A DNA stretch of 64,000 nt from Trachythela sp. YZ-2020 (lineage: Eukaryota > Cnidaria > Anthozoa > Malacalcyonacea > Clavulariidae). A program made the translations under genes and the position numbers. Of this stretch, positions 1 to 12,100 are shown piece after piece. Position 1 is the first letter of the stretch. Each line of letters begins with the position of its first letter. The stretch is from positions 1,612,001 to 1,676,000 of the forward strand of contig JADLSH010000390.1 of assembly GCA_016169945.1 (NCBI GenBank), read 5' to 3'. The notes under the pieces were generated by a model that worked only from the letters and a program-made list of their open reading frames with translations, searched no databases and was not told the DNA's origin.

Positions 1-822
1 GGCCAGCTGGACATTTGGCGCCCCCTTGTAATATGTGTATGGTTGAGCGTCGTAGACGTGAGACCTCTAGGGGGTCCGGAGGAATGCCTCCCGGGAAAAT
101 TTTGAAATTTAGAGTCCCTGAAATGCGATTTAGAAATTTAGAGTCCCTGGGTGGCGATTTCTTGCGATTTCTTGCGTTTTGGGATGTTATAAAACATCGT
201 ATAAAATAAAAATGCGCATTAGAAACAACACATTCAGGAGTTTGAATAAATATATAATTCATAGATGGACTTAGTTTTTTTTAAACAAAGAAAAGTAGAC
301 GGCGAACATTCATGAAGTGACAGTGATCGTAAGCCAAATCAGTTCACATTTCACAATTAACAATTTACATCATTTGAGATATTACAGACTGGACAGTAAT
401 GCTTGTAGTTGTAGGTATAGGCTGGTGAATTTTTAATCCTCGTACTGTCTAAGTCGTATTCCGACTAACAGAACGTATTCCGACTAACTAGAACGCGCGT
501 ATTAGCACTTTGAACAGTGCTTGCGGAAGTGCGGTAGTAAGTAATGCGATATTGCGATAGCCAACATAAGAAAACATGGCATATCGGAAATCACCAATAT
601 TTATCGGATGTCATGTCAATGTATCAATCATTAACAATCTCAAACTCTTTTTCTCTCGTTGGCTCATCGGATCTGACAAAATTCCAATTCGGACTAGCGC
701 TTTTGTGTGCGTTCTTGTGTGATTTGTGCAATTTCGGCGCCCCATTTATGTTTTGGCGCCCCCTAAAAAATTTTCGCTTGGGGGGCCATGGCCCCCCGGC
801 CCCCCCTGCCAGCACGCCACTG
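1..822. mobile_element. hAT-like non-autonomous element, left tip outside the window
   Basis: The right end reads CCAGCACGCCACTG, the complement of the CAGTGGCG-type tip seen on other short elements here, after a run of GGGGGGCC/GGCCCCCC. The first 190 bases (a 'ccggaggaatgcctcccggg' block followed by 'aaaattttgaaattt') match the interior of the element at 13269-13534 in order and spacing, so both ends probably belong to one insertion whose left tip lies just before base 1. The interior encodes nothing recognisable; short ORFs at 15-209 and 544-885 look incidental. No TSD can be checked. Confidence 0.42.
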
Positions 823-946
823 AATTACAGTAATGATAGAGTATCTTTAGGTATGTTTGGTCGACATTGGTGGCCAAAACATTGATGCGCCAACAAGTCA
901 AGTTACATTCATTTGTTAATTGTTTCAACCTTGTTGTTTCATTTAG

Positions 947-2895
947 ACTTTCAAAGCGATAACCAGAAAGAAAGGGCTAGAGCAAAAGCTATATGTGACA
1001 AATTATGGCCTGGATGGGACGAAAGAATCGTCAAGAAGGGTTTGAGAGAAAGATATAGGATTGATCACATTGGTAAGTTCTGCAGTACTTACACTAGTCT
1101 CCTTTGGAGATTACAACGGTATGATCAGTGGAAACTTCTCCAGAGAAGTGAGCAGGTGTGGCCTAATGAGAGCGTCTGCAAAGGAGGCTATATAAGCCAA
1201 TGTTTTTCGCCCTTAACTTCCCCTGTTTTTCTGCTCCCAATAACATATATTTTATTGTTCAAACCAAAACATATACCACAGTGAAAATTACTACGGGAAC
1301 TACCTGCACAAAAACTGGGACAGTTGTATATTTCCCTTAATTAAGATAATATATTACGGTCATCCGGCATATATGAATGGTTTTAAATCTAATTTCGCTA
1401 TATCTAGTGGATTACTACAAGTTAACGATAAAAGAAGTCATTGACAGTGCACCGAAGATATGGAGGGAAAGCGGGAAGCTTAGTTTTGATCCAGCAGGTA
1501 TAAAAATGTCTTAACTTTTACTATACGATCTCTTACACGAGATTCGTTTTATTATATTCCGCCAATTTGCTTTGACTTAATTTTTGGATTATGAGATTTT
1601 CCTATGAACTCGTCCGCAAAGAAATGCACTTATATTTTTAACCATCTAATTTAGTTGGTATATTTAAAGCGGTGGAGAGAGATTGTAAAAGTCCAGCGGA
1701 ATATGCCCATGAATGGCGGGAGTGGATGGAACGTTGGAGCAAAATGTCTTTTATCGAGTTTCTCTCGTCTGATGTCCACTCTTCAGAATCCACAGCGATG
1801 TTCAGACCTTGGCCCAAAATAGCAATTGATTGCATCTCAAATATTAACTATGTTGCATATCCCGAGGTAAAAATAACAATTATTATAAGAAGAAGTTATT
1901 TCTTTGTACAAGATCCATTTTATATAGAGTATTCCCTCTATTTACTATTATAACTAGTTCGATACTCCAAGTGAACCTTTCATCGCTTTTTAAATACATA
2001 CACTGGAATATATCATATAAAACGGAAACTTAAGGAGTTTTTCTCGTTATTTATAAGGTATCTGTGGCGACAATGTTGGCCGAAGAGGTGGGGGGATGGC
2101 ATAGTCCTGTAGAGAAGACCCTTAAGAACGGTATGAGCGAACTACCCAAGACTTTCATTAAAGATATTGCAGAACCATACTGCTTAGAAGATGATATCCG
2201 TTATGGTATCACAGTAAGAAAACTCGAATGGCGAAAACCTGGCGATGACAAGTATTCCTACTCTGTCAAAGTGTCTGGTCGACAAACCCAGACAGGGAAC
2301 GAGGTTGATTTTGAAGCAGATGCTGTGATTCTTACCGTTCCACTTAATATCATGCGTCAGGTGGAGTTTAGTCCTGCTCTCCCGCAACATGTTAGTGATG
2401 CTATTGGACAAATTCGTTACCAGCCCTCGACTAAGATATTCCTTGGATTTCGAGAACGATTCTGGGAAAATGGCAAGTATCCCATCGTGAATGGAGCAAG
2501 TCTAGGAACGAAACACCCGACGGAAAGTCAAAACGGGGAGTCCTTCTGCTTTACACGTGGAACAAAGAAGCCTTGTTGTTTGGTTCGCAGTCAAAAGATG
2601 AGGCTATAACTGAGGCTCTACGTGATGTCAAAGCTGTCTACCAAGGTCTACTAGACGACAAGAATGCTTCCAAAGTCGTAGAATTGTTTGAAGCCGGAGC
2701 CATTTTCTCTTGGTTCACTGACCAGTCTGCACAAGGAGGTTTTGTTCATTTACTTCCATACAGCTATATGGATCATCTTCGCATTTTGCTGGAACCCAAA
2801 GAAATTCGTCCTATTCTCCTTCGCGAATGGTTATATCCAAGGAGCACTAGAATCAGGACTTAGAGCTGCATGGCATTTTTTCAAATTTAACGAGT
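947..2895 (+). pseudogene. flavin-containing amine oxidase, C-terminal exons, frame-disrupted
   Basis: Four exons join in phase: 947-1072, 1408-1497, 1655-1866 and 2058 onward. All have AG acceptors and GT donors (for example gtaagt after 1072). The product resembles FAD amine oxidases of the polyamine/L-amino-acid oxidase superfamily: a substrate-domain stretch, 'WPKIAIDC', 'VILTVPL' (near 2326-2346) and the C-terminal FAD-contact block 'GYIQGALESGLRAA' (near 2829-2870). The N-terminal dinucleotide-binding exons would lie upstream, outside the window. Two frame breaks occur in exon 4: one near 2493, where reading moves into the frame that carries 'GVLLLYTW', and one near 2810, where the residues expected before 'SFANGYIQG' are missing. 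A good donor (ga|gtaagt) follows at about 2893, so another exon is possible. The family call is fairly safe; substrate is unknown. Two frame breaks suggest a decaying copy, or sequence errors. Confidence 0.62.
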
Positions 2896-3324
2896 AAGTT
2901 ATAATTATTTTGTATTTATATTATAGTATTTATGTTTTATTTTCTATTTACATTTAAAAATGTTTTGATTCTTTTTAATAATGTTTACACCAAACGGACG
3001 CGAATAAACAACTTGTGAAATGAACCATTAGTCATATGCAAACTAGTTACAAGCACTCGTGGTACTTGAAGGGTTACAACTATAGTGTTTCTTTAATCGC
3101 TTTATTATCTTGCTTTTCTATATACACTCTGATATCACACTGACCTCGTGTTCCCCCATGTGACCGTTACGTCACAGACACTACATCCCTCTTTTACGTG
3201 AAAATGCTTAACGAATTTAAACTAATTTTATTAAAAATAGTAGATGAAAATACAATTATACAACTTAATATTAACTATGTTAGTGTACATTTACGCAAAA
3301 TGTTCCTTTCTCATCTCTAATAAT
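2896..3324. other. intergenic stretch, no feature recognised
   Basis: AT-rich sequence after the amine oxidase exons. No ORF, RNA gene or repeat border is seen before the MITE that begins at 3325. Confidence 0.4.
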
Positions 3325-3593
3325 CATAGGCGTACGGGCACAACTTTCTTTGGGGGGGCAGCCAAAATTTTGCCCGAATTTTAAAGCTTACCCAAATTGC
3401 CCGAATTTCGATAACAACATCTTCATAACAATAATAACCACTTTTAATTGTATTTAACAAATTAAGTATCCATTTTTTTGTCGACGGGGGGGGGGGGGTG
3501 AGTTGGGGGTGAACCATTTGCCCGAATTACTTCAATCTCCAAATTTTTGGGGGGGCAGGTGCCCCCCCTGCCCCCACGTCCCGTACGCCTATG
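3325..3593. mobile_element. hAT-type MITE (269 bp) with 8-bp TSD
   Basis: The terminal inverted repeats are CATAGGCGTACGGG and CCCGTACGCCTATG. The element is flanked by the direct repeat CTAATAAT (3317-3324 and 3594-3601). The interior is rich in G and C runs and contains 'ttgcccgaatt' repeats, with no transposase. The 8-bp TSD is typical of hAT elements. A truncated relative starts near 19817. Confidence 0.8.
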
Positions 3594-3706
3594 CTAATAA
3601 TGTTCCTTTCTCACCAGTAATAATGTTTGAATACAGAGTACATACTATTATAAACTATTTAAAACTATATTATTAAAATATGATAAGAATTCTAAAAGAC
3701 TCCAGC

Positions 3707-3835
3707 AGCCTTGACGTTTAGTCCAAAATCGTCTAAAACTTCAAATTCCTTTCTAAAAATGGGTGATCTTGACCCCCTGACACTTACATGCACTGATCTC
3801 AAAATTTCAAAAGAAATTCTGGTTCTCAACCACGC
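3707..3835 (-). pseudogene. C-terminal tail of the R2-like retrotransposon ORF, cut off by a LINE insertion
   Basis: Read on the minus strand this segment is open and ends in TAG near 3707. It encodes a basic tail with 'WLRTRISFEILRS' followed by 'VRGSRSP'. It continues the ORF at 6409-8338 in the same frame once the intervening LINE (3841-6403) and one copy of the 5-bp repeat TATGA are removed. This is the true C-terminus of the larger protein; the residues the upstream piece reads through after its break are LINE tail and simple repeat. Confidence 0.6.
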
Positions 3836-3840
3836 TATGA

Positions 3841-6403
3841 TTAAAAAAGTACAGTATCAGTAAAAAGTATCAGTATCAGTACGCTTACCTTGATTGAATC
3901 AAAGTATCCCAATAGTGGCATTTTATTGGCTGGAGATTTTAACCGCCAAAATATTAACAGGTTACTGAAGCATTTTCAACTTAAACAATTAGTTAAAGCT
4001 CCGACGAGAAACGATGCTATTTTGGACTTAGTGTTAACCAATTTGCACGAATATTACTTTTTACCGGAAATCCTACCCCCTTTTGGCCTCTCCGACCACA
4101 ATACCGTAATTGTCCGTCCACTAGATAAAAGTCATAAACCCAATAAGAAGACTGTTATAATGAAACGAGACCATCGTCAATCTCGCAGAGCCGAATTTGG
4201 TAGATACCTAAGTTCAATAGACTGGTATTCAATTATTTCCGATCAGAACAACTGCGAAGAAATGTGGAATACCTTTTACGATGTAGTTTTTACCGGCTTT
4301 GAGCTTTTGATGCCAAGCAAAGAAATTAAAGTTTCCACGACAGATGCACCATGGATAAATAACAAACTGAAATCGCTCATCAAGAAAAGACGGCAGGCTT
4401 TTGTTACTGAAGGAACTAAATCGAAGATATTTAAACAGTATAGGAACTTGGTCAATAGGGAGCGAAAATCTTGCAGAGCGAAATACTATAAATTAAATAT
4501 TCATAAGTTGAAAGAAAAAACCCCGAAGAAATGGTGGAGTGAAGTTAAACGTATTTCTAATTTTAACACCAAACGGGAACCGATAAGTTTAACCAATGTT
4601 GAAGCGTTTTCTAACCTTACACAGAAAGAACGAGCAAATGAAATTAATACAGCATTTTTAGAACCTCTCGAGGAATACAGGCTACAATCTCCGTTGCCAA
4701 ATTTTCCGTTGGAAGAAATGTCAATATTTCCAAATGTATCCGAAATAAGGGTGCAAAAAGTTTTGTCAAAACTTCCAACGAACAGGGCAAGTGGTCCCGA
4801 TAAATTACCTAATTGGGTATTAAAGGAATACTCGTATGTTCTGGCCCTTCCAATCTCACTTATTCTCAACACTTCGTATCGAGAGCAACGTGTACCTACC
4901 ACCTGGAAAATGGCTGATATCACACCTTTGCCAAAGATAAAAATTGTAAAAATCCGAAGAAAGATTTAAGACCTATTTCACTTACTGCTAGTATTTCTAA
5001 AGTTGCTGAGGAATGTATTGTCGCTGATTATGTGAAACCAGCGGTTTTGAAAGTCATCGACCCGAACCAGTACGGCGCTATTCCTTAAAGTTCTACTACC
5101 ATTGCATTAATCAGCATGATCCATCGCTGGTCCACTGCCACTGACGGTAATGGTGCTGTCACAAGATCGATCCTTTTCGATTATCGCAAAGCGTTCGATT
5201 TCATCGATCATTCAATCTTGATTCAAAAGTTATCAGAATTAGAAATACCTTATAGCGTCATCAACTGGATATCAGATTTCCTGACAAATAGATACCAACG
5301 TGTTAAATTAGCTGATACCTGTTATTCAGAATGGGGCCCAATTCCATCTGGTGTCCCCAAGGAACTAAGTTAGGACCTTGGTTATTTATTTTACTGATAA
5401 ACGATCTAAAAGTAACTCAAGTAGACTTCTGGAAGTATATTGATGATTCAACAGTATCAGAAATTGTTCCGAAAGACTCTATTAGTAATGCCCAAAATAT
5501 TACAGATGATGTGATTATGTGGTCTAATGAAAACAGAATGCAACTTAATCCAGATAAATGTAAGGAGCTACGGATCTCTTTTAACGCTGAGTCGAGGCCC
5601 TTTGATCCAATTGTAATTAATGGAAAAGAGTTAGAAGTTGTTACGAATATTAAACTCTTGGGTCTTACTATTAACAATAAACTATCATGGAAACCTCACA
5701 TAGACGAAGTGGTCAAAAAGGTCAACAAGAGACTTTATTTTCTTAAACAACTTAAACGTGCAAATGTTCCATGTAAAGACTTGGCCACCTTTTACACATC
5801 ATGTGTTAGATCTGTCATGGACTATGCCATCCCGGTATTTTATTATGCACTGCCTCAATACTTGCAAAATGATTTGAAACGGTTGGAGAAAAGAGCTATG
5901 GCCATTATCATGCCTGAAGAAAATTATTCTGATACACTAAATTTATTTGGTATTCCATCTTTGAAAGACCACCACGAACATCTTTGTGATAAGTTATTTC
6001 AATCTGCTGTGTCTGACTCAAACAATAAAATTCATAATTTATTACCAGATAGGAATGAACTTAGTTACAATTTAAGACATGAAAGAACGTTTAATATTCC
6101 TATGACTCATACAAATAGGGTGGAAAACTCTTTTATATATGCAATGTGTAAAAAGGTTAATAATAGTTAGCATCCTTTCTTGAATTTTAGAATAGTTAAG
6201 ATTTAAAATATTTTTACTAATTTTTATCTAAGTAGTGTTGTCTTATAAGTAATTAGCATAATTATGATATCATGTATGTAAATAATTGGTTTTAGCTTAG
6301 TATTAATTGTAATAATTACGTAATTCAGCCTTCATGGCTGCAAGGTAAATTCATTAAATACACACACAATACACACACACAATACAAAAAGTATCAGTAT
6401 CAG
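3841..6403 (+). mobile_element. 5'-truncated CR1-group LINE inserted in an R2-like element
   Basis: The insertion is flanked by TATGA (3836-3840 and 6404-6408). It contains the end of an endonuclease domain, a reverse transcriptase, and a 3' UTR ending in ACACACAATAC-type simple sequence. A 20-bp direct repeat (AAAAAGTATCAGTATCAGTA) lies just inside both ends, near 3858 and 6386, which may be a duplicated tail. Removing the whole block with one TATGA makes the flanking minus-strand ORF continuous. Confidence 0.72.
3890..6170 (+). pseudogene. LINE ORF2 fragment: endonuclease C-terminus plus reverse transcriptase
   Basis: The first part (3890-4969) holds the end of an apurinic-type endonuclease, with 'LAGDFN' near 3924 and the 'LSDHN' motif near 4090. 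A linker follows, then the RT start ('SGPDKLPNW', 'TTWKMADITPLPK'). The frame breaks near 4940. The next part contains 'DLRPISLT', an in-frame TAA near 5086, the RT motif 'FDYRKAFDFIDH' near 5180 and 'PSGVPKG'. A further frame change lies near 5350. The catalytic box is 'YIDDST' near 5437, a variant of the usual F/YADDT. The thumb and C-terminal region run on to a TAG at 6170. At least three lesions make it non-functional. It resembles CR1-group ORF2 proteins common in corals. Confidence 0.75.
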
Positions 6404-6408
6404 TATGA

Positions 6409-8338
6409 CAACTGCATATCGTTCATTATCCTTCTCTGACAGTTTCTGGGCCAGTTGTTTGAGAAACATTTGGCATTCACTCCCCATTCCGCCATTTGTC
6501 CCAAAAACAAGAGGTGTGAAAGAGCCCATTTCAACATCTAAAACCCTCTGTTGGTACTTCCGTTTCTTCTCGTTCTCGTGCTCCTTGAAAATCGTCTCCG
6601 TTGGCCGGCCTTGGTTACACTTTGAGTTTACATGCGTCACTCTTACGTCGAAAAATGCAGTAGCTCCACGCAACCAGAAACCTCCCGCCTTCATATCCAA
6701 TCTCGCCTCAGGGCATGTAATCGCAGATCTTAGATTGAACCTTTCGTTGTCGATAGGTTGGAGATGTGGCTCTATTTCCACATCCTTGCAAACTTTACCG
6801 AGTAACGAGGTAAGTAGATCGCGAACTCCGTCATGCCTTTGCGCCACGAATCCCCCTTTTTTGCATGAGAGGGCATGGTTGATGTTGAAGCGATCTCCGC
6901 AAGCACAATGGCTTGGTAGATCATGCAGAGGCAGATTGTATCTCATTCGCAGCGAGTCTCTAAATTCTTGCTTATTAAGGGCCAAGCCCTGGTCTTTGAG
7001 TGGTAAGGCATTTAGCCAAGAGCTCGCACCCTTGTCTCTTGATTGCATTACCAAACGTAGTACGTCTGGGGACAGAGATGCATCAATGCTATTCATTCTT
7101 GACTTAGCAGTCTCCATCTTGATTGTCTGCTGCATTCTCTTCCGATCATCTATAGACTGCTCACTCGGTTCCATAAAAGCGCTTTGCCCTTTGATTGTCT
7201 CTGCGTGTTGTTTGGTGATTAGTTTTGAGGCTGCGTATTGCTGCGGGGCTTCGGCTTTCATATCAGGTACTCCCAACCCGCCTTGTGCTGGTGTTAGAGT
7301 CATGAGTTTGCTTAGTTCATCCGGGATGGGTTCTTCCTGACCAAAAAGTGGCGGGAGGAGTATTTCATTGATGGCTTCATGTACCGGGTCTACATACTCT
7401 TCAATTGCCTCGATTGTTCGCATGAAATATGTGAATTTCGATTTGTATCCCTTTGTGAGGGCAATGTAGGCAGCATGTGGTTGGCTTTTTGCAATTTCTG
7501 CGAGATTTACGATGTCTTTCCTCCATCCTTGGACTTTATCTTTGCAATACTCGTCTTTGTAGTCCTTGGATCCTATAACGGCTCCCAAGTGACGTTTTCC
7601 TTCTGTTGTTATATTAACTTCTTTTCCAAAAAGCCGCTCGGCTTCGTCTGCCAGTTCTCGTGACTTCACGATGAGCCAACACTTTGATCCATTTACTAGA
7701 TAACCAAATTTCTTTCCTTCCTCTTCGAGGTGCTTGTACCAATTATATAACTGTACCAGTCTTCCTCCTCCTGCTGAGTCATCCGCCAGCCATACTTGTT
7801 TGACTTCTGGTATATTCAGTCTCAAGCTTTGTATCATGATGGATGTGTTAACTGAGTACCAGGGCATTGCTAGAGGGTCACCTTGTGTGGTACCTTCCTG
7901 CGACAAGATCTCTCCTCCCACACAAATAAATAGCCTGGAAGGGCTTCTATAGGTGTTGATTATGTACATGGACATTTCATTGCAGGTTATCTGGATGTTG
8001 TGCATGGCTACCGCTCTGTTCATTTGATTAAAAGCATTGGTCGCATCGATCAACAGTACTCCATCCGTCCCCTCTTCTTCAAAAACGTGGCTCATGGCAT
8101 GTATGGCGGCCTCGGCTCCTGCACTGTATCCTGCGCAGACTTGTAATGGCCCCGCTGCTTGCTTAATCTCCCCCCTCAAAAAAGCAGTTATAGTCTTGCC
8201 AACAATTCGACGCAGCACTTCCCCCACTCCTATTGGTCGAATTCCAGGATTCTTGTCTAATGGGATGAGTCTGCAGGACGTATAGCTCTCAAGCAGGGAT
8301 GGATGATAACATGACTTCAGCAGGTTTCTTGTCATCAC
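6409..8338 (-). pseudogene. R2-like non-LTR reverse transcriptase with C-terminal Cys-His motif
   Basis: One open frame of about 640 residues runs on the minus strand. In order it shows 'RLIPLDKNPGIRPIGVGEV' (RT entry), 'GVLLIDATNAFNQMNR' (catalytic Asp region), 'TTQGDPLAMP' near 7875, 'WLADDSAGGG' near 7780 (YxDD-box variant), and a thumb with 'RHLGAVIGS'. After these come 'CACGDRFNINHALSC' near 6890, a Cys/His cluster, then 'ARLDMKAGGFW' and 'AFFDVRVTH' near 6645. The Cys/His cluster plus a D...D-V-R pattern fits the CCHC and restriction-like endonuclease tail of R2/NeSL-type LINEs; that assignment is an inference. There is no AP-type endonuclease. The 5' part is missing: a TAA lies in frame at about 8353. 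The 3' end is interrupted by the LINE at 3841-6403 and resumes at 3835. Confidence 0.65.
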
Positions 8339-9145
8339 GGCTATTTCTTCTTATATTCTGCACAAATGACGTTATAACGTAGAAAATCGCTCGCGCTCAT
8401 ATTTGTGTTGGTTTAATTTCCACATTCCTTAATACAGTGGCACCTCCCGTATAAAACGGACACACTCTGGACCGTGACTCCTTTTTCGCTCATGGGAGGT
8501 GTTCGCTTACGAGAGGTCGGTTACTGTTGAATTGTTGCCAAGATGCATGGTTTAATGACGAAATAAATACGACAAATCATAACCGAAAATACACATCTTG
8601 ACTGTAATATGACTTAAAACCTTTATGTCCAAATACAGCTTATGTTATATAATACACGTATATCTGCAAGTCTAATTAATTAACGTCATTGGGACATTGA
8701 TATTTAGGACACTAGCTTAATAATGTATAACCTCGTACCCAGGGTATTTGCTCTTAGGGAGAGAAATACCCAGGTGGATGCTGGTCACGTGATCTGCTAA
8801 AATAATTAATTATGGTAATAAATAGTTTCTGACTAAACAATTTACGTTGCTGAATATTCCCGCTAATTAAAAATCTGCTAGATTTTAGCATGTCACGTGA
8901 CCAGCGTCCACCAGGATATTTCGCTCACCAAGAGCAAATAAATACCCTGGGTACGAGGTTGAAAATGTATTAAGGCAATTTTTAACCATATTAGTGTGAC
9001 TTTTATGATCCTTACACATAAAACAACAAAAACCATATGTGGAGGGCCTAAGGGTCTATTGGTCTAACTGATTCAGACTATTCCAAACGTTACTGTACAT
9101 TATAATTTTACTGTTGTAATAGTTGTATACATAATTATTTTCCAG
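8339..9145. other. intergenic stretch with two small DNA-transposon remnants
   Basis: Near 8432 a segment beginning CAGTGGCACCTCCCGTATAA, followed by 'cggacac', looks like one end of a Tc1/pogo-type non-autonomous element; no matching far end was found. A foldback element occupies 8729-8960. The rest shows no ORF. Confidence 0.35.
8729..8960. mobile_element. foldback MITE (232 bp)
   Basis: The ends are near-perfect inverted repeats, AACCTCGTACCCAGGGTATT on the left and its complement on the right. Inner segments also pair ('gctggtcacgtga' with 'tcacgtgaccagc'). There is no coding sequence and no clear TSD, so the superfamily is not assigned. Confidence 0.65.
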
Positions 9146-12100
9146 CTTTTTGTACAGTGCCAGAAAATGGGATTTTGTCTGTCACATACAAGCAAGATAA
9201 AGCTGTTAGATATCATTGGTAATCACTTTGCTGACAGCGCGATTGATCAAGTTCGTCTTGGAAACAAACTTCATGGAACGGGAGATAACTGGGACATGAA
9301 GATACGTCCTCATGACATGCTGTCCACGCACCAGAATACCGACTTACACTATTTTGCTTCCAACATCATTGTTGAACGAGTCCCTTGTGACAATCTGTCC
9401 AAAACGTCACCTCAGAAAGACATACTTTCGTTGCCAAACTCGACATTCCTCCTAAGTTCCGCGGAAGCTACAAAGCTGAGGGAGGATTTTAAAGTATTGG
9501 TCGCACGAGTTCTTGTGACAAACGTACCACACTTGTCGTTTCTCAAAAGCATCGTTCCCCAACATATTGCACATAAGTACCAACAAGAAATGGCGAAGAA
9601 ATCGACAATTATTCCATTGCCCATGCAAATGAAGGATGAGAAGAAGTACGAAGATGTCGTTGATATTTTGGATTCGTATGAGCAGGAATTAGAAGATATT
9701 TATGCAAGAGCCGGTGCCGTACGAAAGCCCCATGGACCAGAACAGGAGAAGCCAGCCCGAATTACAAGTGGTGAATCGGCCACACCAGACCAAGCAGCAG
9801 CGCACTTCAACAAAGATGATGCAAACGATCACATGAAAGGAATAACCGTACCATTCGGAGGAGACCAAATGACTCGAGTTCGGTTCGCGGGTGCCAAGGA
9901 CCTGAGAACTGGAGCACACACTGCAAAACAACGCTTCGATCATTGCAGTCCATTTGTTTCAGAGCTGTTCCATACCAAGATGGCCTATGTACAGGTGAAC
10001 ATAAATAAATATTAATAACATAAATACATGGTCACAGTTACACAATACAGGATATAATTTTTTGGTGACGATGAATTCCACACAATTTCTCGTTTTCCCA
10101 ATTTCCACTCGTGTTGATATAACTGTATATCAACACGGAAAATGTTTTATATTTCTTAAATATCACACGCGTAATAGCTAGCAAACAGTACGATTCTATA
10201 GGAATTAGTACATAGGATACACTCGTTGTACAGGTTTTTGAAGAATTACCAAAAATTGACCTTAATCTAAGGAATCACTGACAATTTAACTTGTTATATT
10301 CTCACGCCAAATTTTATCATAAATATACAGTATTTTGTACGAGTGAATTTAGTAATAAGTAATAAAGTAACTTATTGCCACAGCGATAAGAGTTTTTATT
10401 GCTTTTTTATAGAAATTTTTACGGAATAATTTATAATTGAATTAATTATGCGAAATAGGTTATTTGCGCGCGCAAGTTAATTTAGGTATAGTCACGTGAT
10501 TGGAAGGTTCGGTATTTATCAGTGGTGAAGCGGATCATCTTTCCTTTCCTATTCCACGAGAGCTGCAGTACTTTTATAATTTATACTAACGCTTTCACAT
10601 ATCAAGAAGACTAATATTTTTAAACGACGCTAAAAATTTAAAATTCTAACTGAGCTCGCAATCTGTTACGTTTTAAGGTAGCGCCGCTAATATTGCGGTA
10701 CAAGATCGTTTATATCGTGAACACCATGCCGTACACTACGACCACGAGAAGCTGCAGAGAAAAACTGTTGATTACACACTGAGGCTTAGATATTCCCCCA
10801 ACAATTTGGCCCCCATTTTAGAAATCAGAATACCAGGGGCTGTCTTGTAAACGCCTAAAGGTCAAATGTGATTCCTATTTAAGAGTGTACTGTAGTCGCA
10901 CGTGCTAGACGGAGTAGACTCCGACTGAAAAGTCATGAATATGTATGTAAGGTCGCATACTTGAACCTCGCAAGTGAAATGGAAATGGCATTGGTATCCA
11001 TTATATTATTGTTCATAAATAACTAGATATTTACCAGATACAGAAGATAAAATCTCTTTCGTCCAATTTCTTGATGTGCACTGCAGCTCTCGTGGAATAG
11101 GAAAGGCGTTAGTAATACCCCCACCTTTTCTGTGCTAAATTTTATATAGTTATTAATTAATATTTTTCTTGTTAAGTATTAAAAATTGACTAAAACAATA
11201 AAGCGGCTATGTGATAACAACTGGGCACATAGCCATAATTATGCCATAAAGGCTTTGACTGGTCTAATATTATTTGGAAGCACAGAAAACCGAGCTCAAC
11301 CTGACAAACAGTTTGCCGATGGTGAATTATATGCAGGGAAGCGATAAAGAGTAATTAATTTATTATTTCTACATGTAGTTTGTTTTCAACCTACTCTACA
11401 AGGCAGGGTCTGCCAGAGAGGTAGGAACATTAAAGTTTTTCCGTGAGAAATACAACCGCCGGAATGTTACTCCTGAGAAAGTCGCTGACTCATACGAAGG
11501 AACGGAGCAATTCGTCTTGAGTGTTGGTAATGCCTACCTACTCAACGCAGCAATGGATTTCTGGGGAATGGAGAAGTTGGATGACGAACCCACAAAACAC
11601 GTGCCTCCACCTGGAATACTTCATAAGGCAAGTGAAAAGAAGATGGACTACTTTAATGAGGTCTTTGGCAACTTTGTTGACGAGTATGTGATAGGTGATG
11701 CTGATAAGGAGAGCAACTGCAGTGGACAGGCAGGTGATGAGGATGAGGAAACTGAGCAACCAGACAGAGTCAGGTAGGTGTACGCATTAGCATGTACAGT
11801 AATATATTAAATAATCAGAGCATATTTTCAAACGTAATGCATAACAATTTACTATGATATACTAAGAAAACAGTACTTATTTATGACTAAAGCATAAATT
11901 TGATGCTCCCTGTTGAAAAATACACACAATGTGTTTTTATTAGTAAATAGTTGATAGTATACAGAATGTCAGATTCAAAACGGTAATCCAATTAACACAT
12001 TTACCCAAATGCGTCTTACTTTCTTTTACTAAGTGACATAACTTTACTCTTGAACGGGATGATCTTGCAAATGAATGGTGAACAAATCTATCAGCCAATT

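Larger units (their letters stand above)
9995..11378 (+). other. intron 1 of the DUF6589-like gene, holding repeats
   Basis: It carries a foldback element with 27-bp inverted ends (10543-10569 and 11080-11106, tip CCTTTCCTATTCCACGAGAG). Next to it, 11101-11300 is related, in inverted orientation, to 50870-51090. No coding exon is recognised inside. Confidence 0.5.

Noticed and set aside
3858..6405. The 20-bp direct repeat as the LINE's target-site duplication
   Set aside because: Using TATGA as the TSD restores the interrupted ORF exactly; the 20-mer lies inside the insertion at both ends.
6405..7340. Plus-strand 311-codon ORF
   Set aside because: It lies antisense to the R2-like RT, which has clear motifs; the antisense peptide has none.
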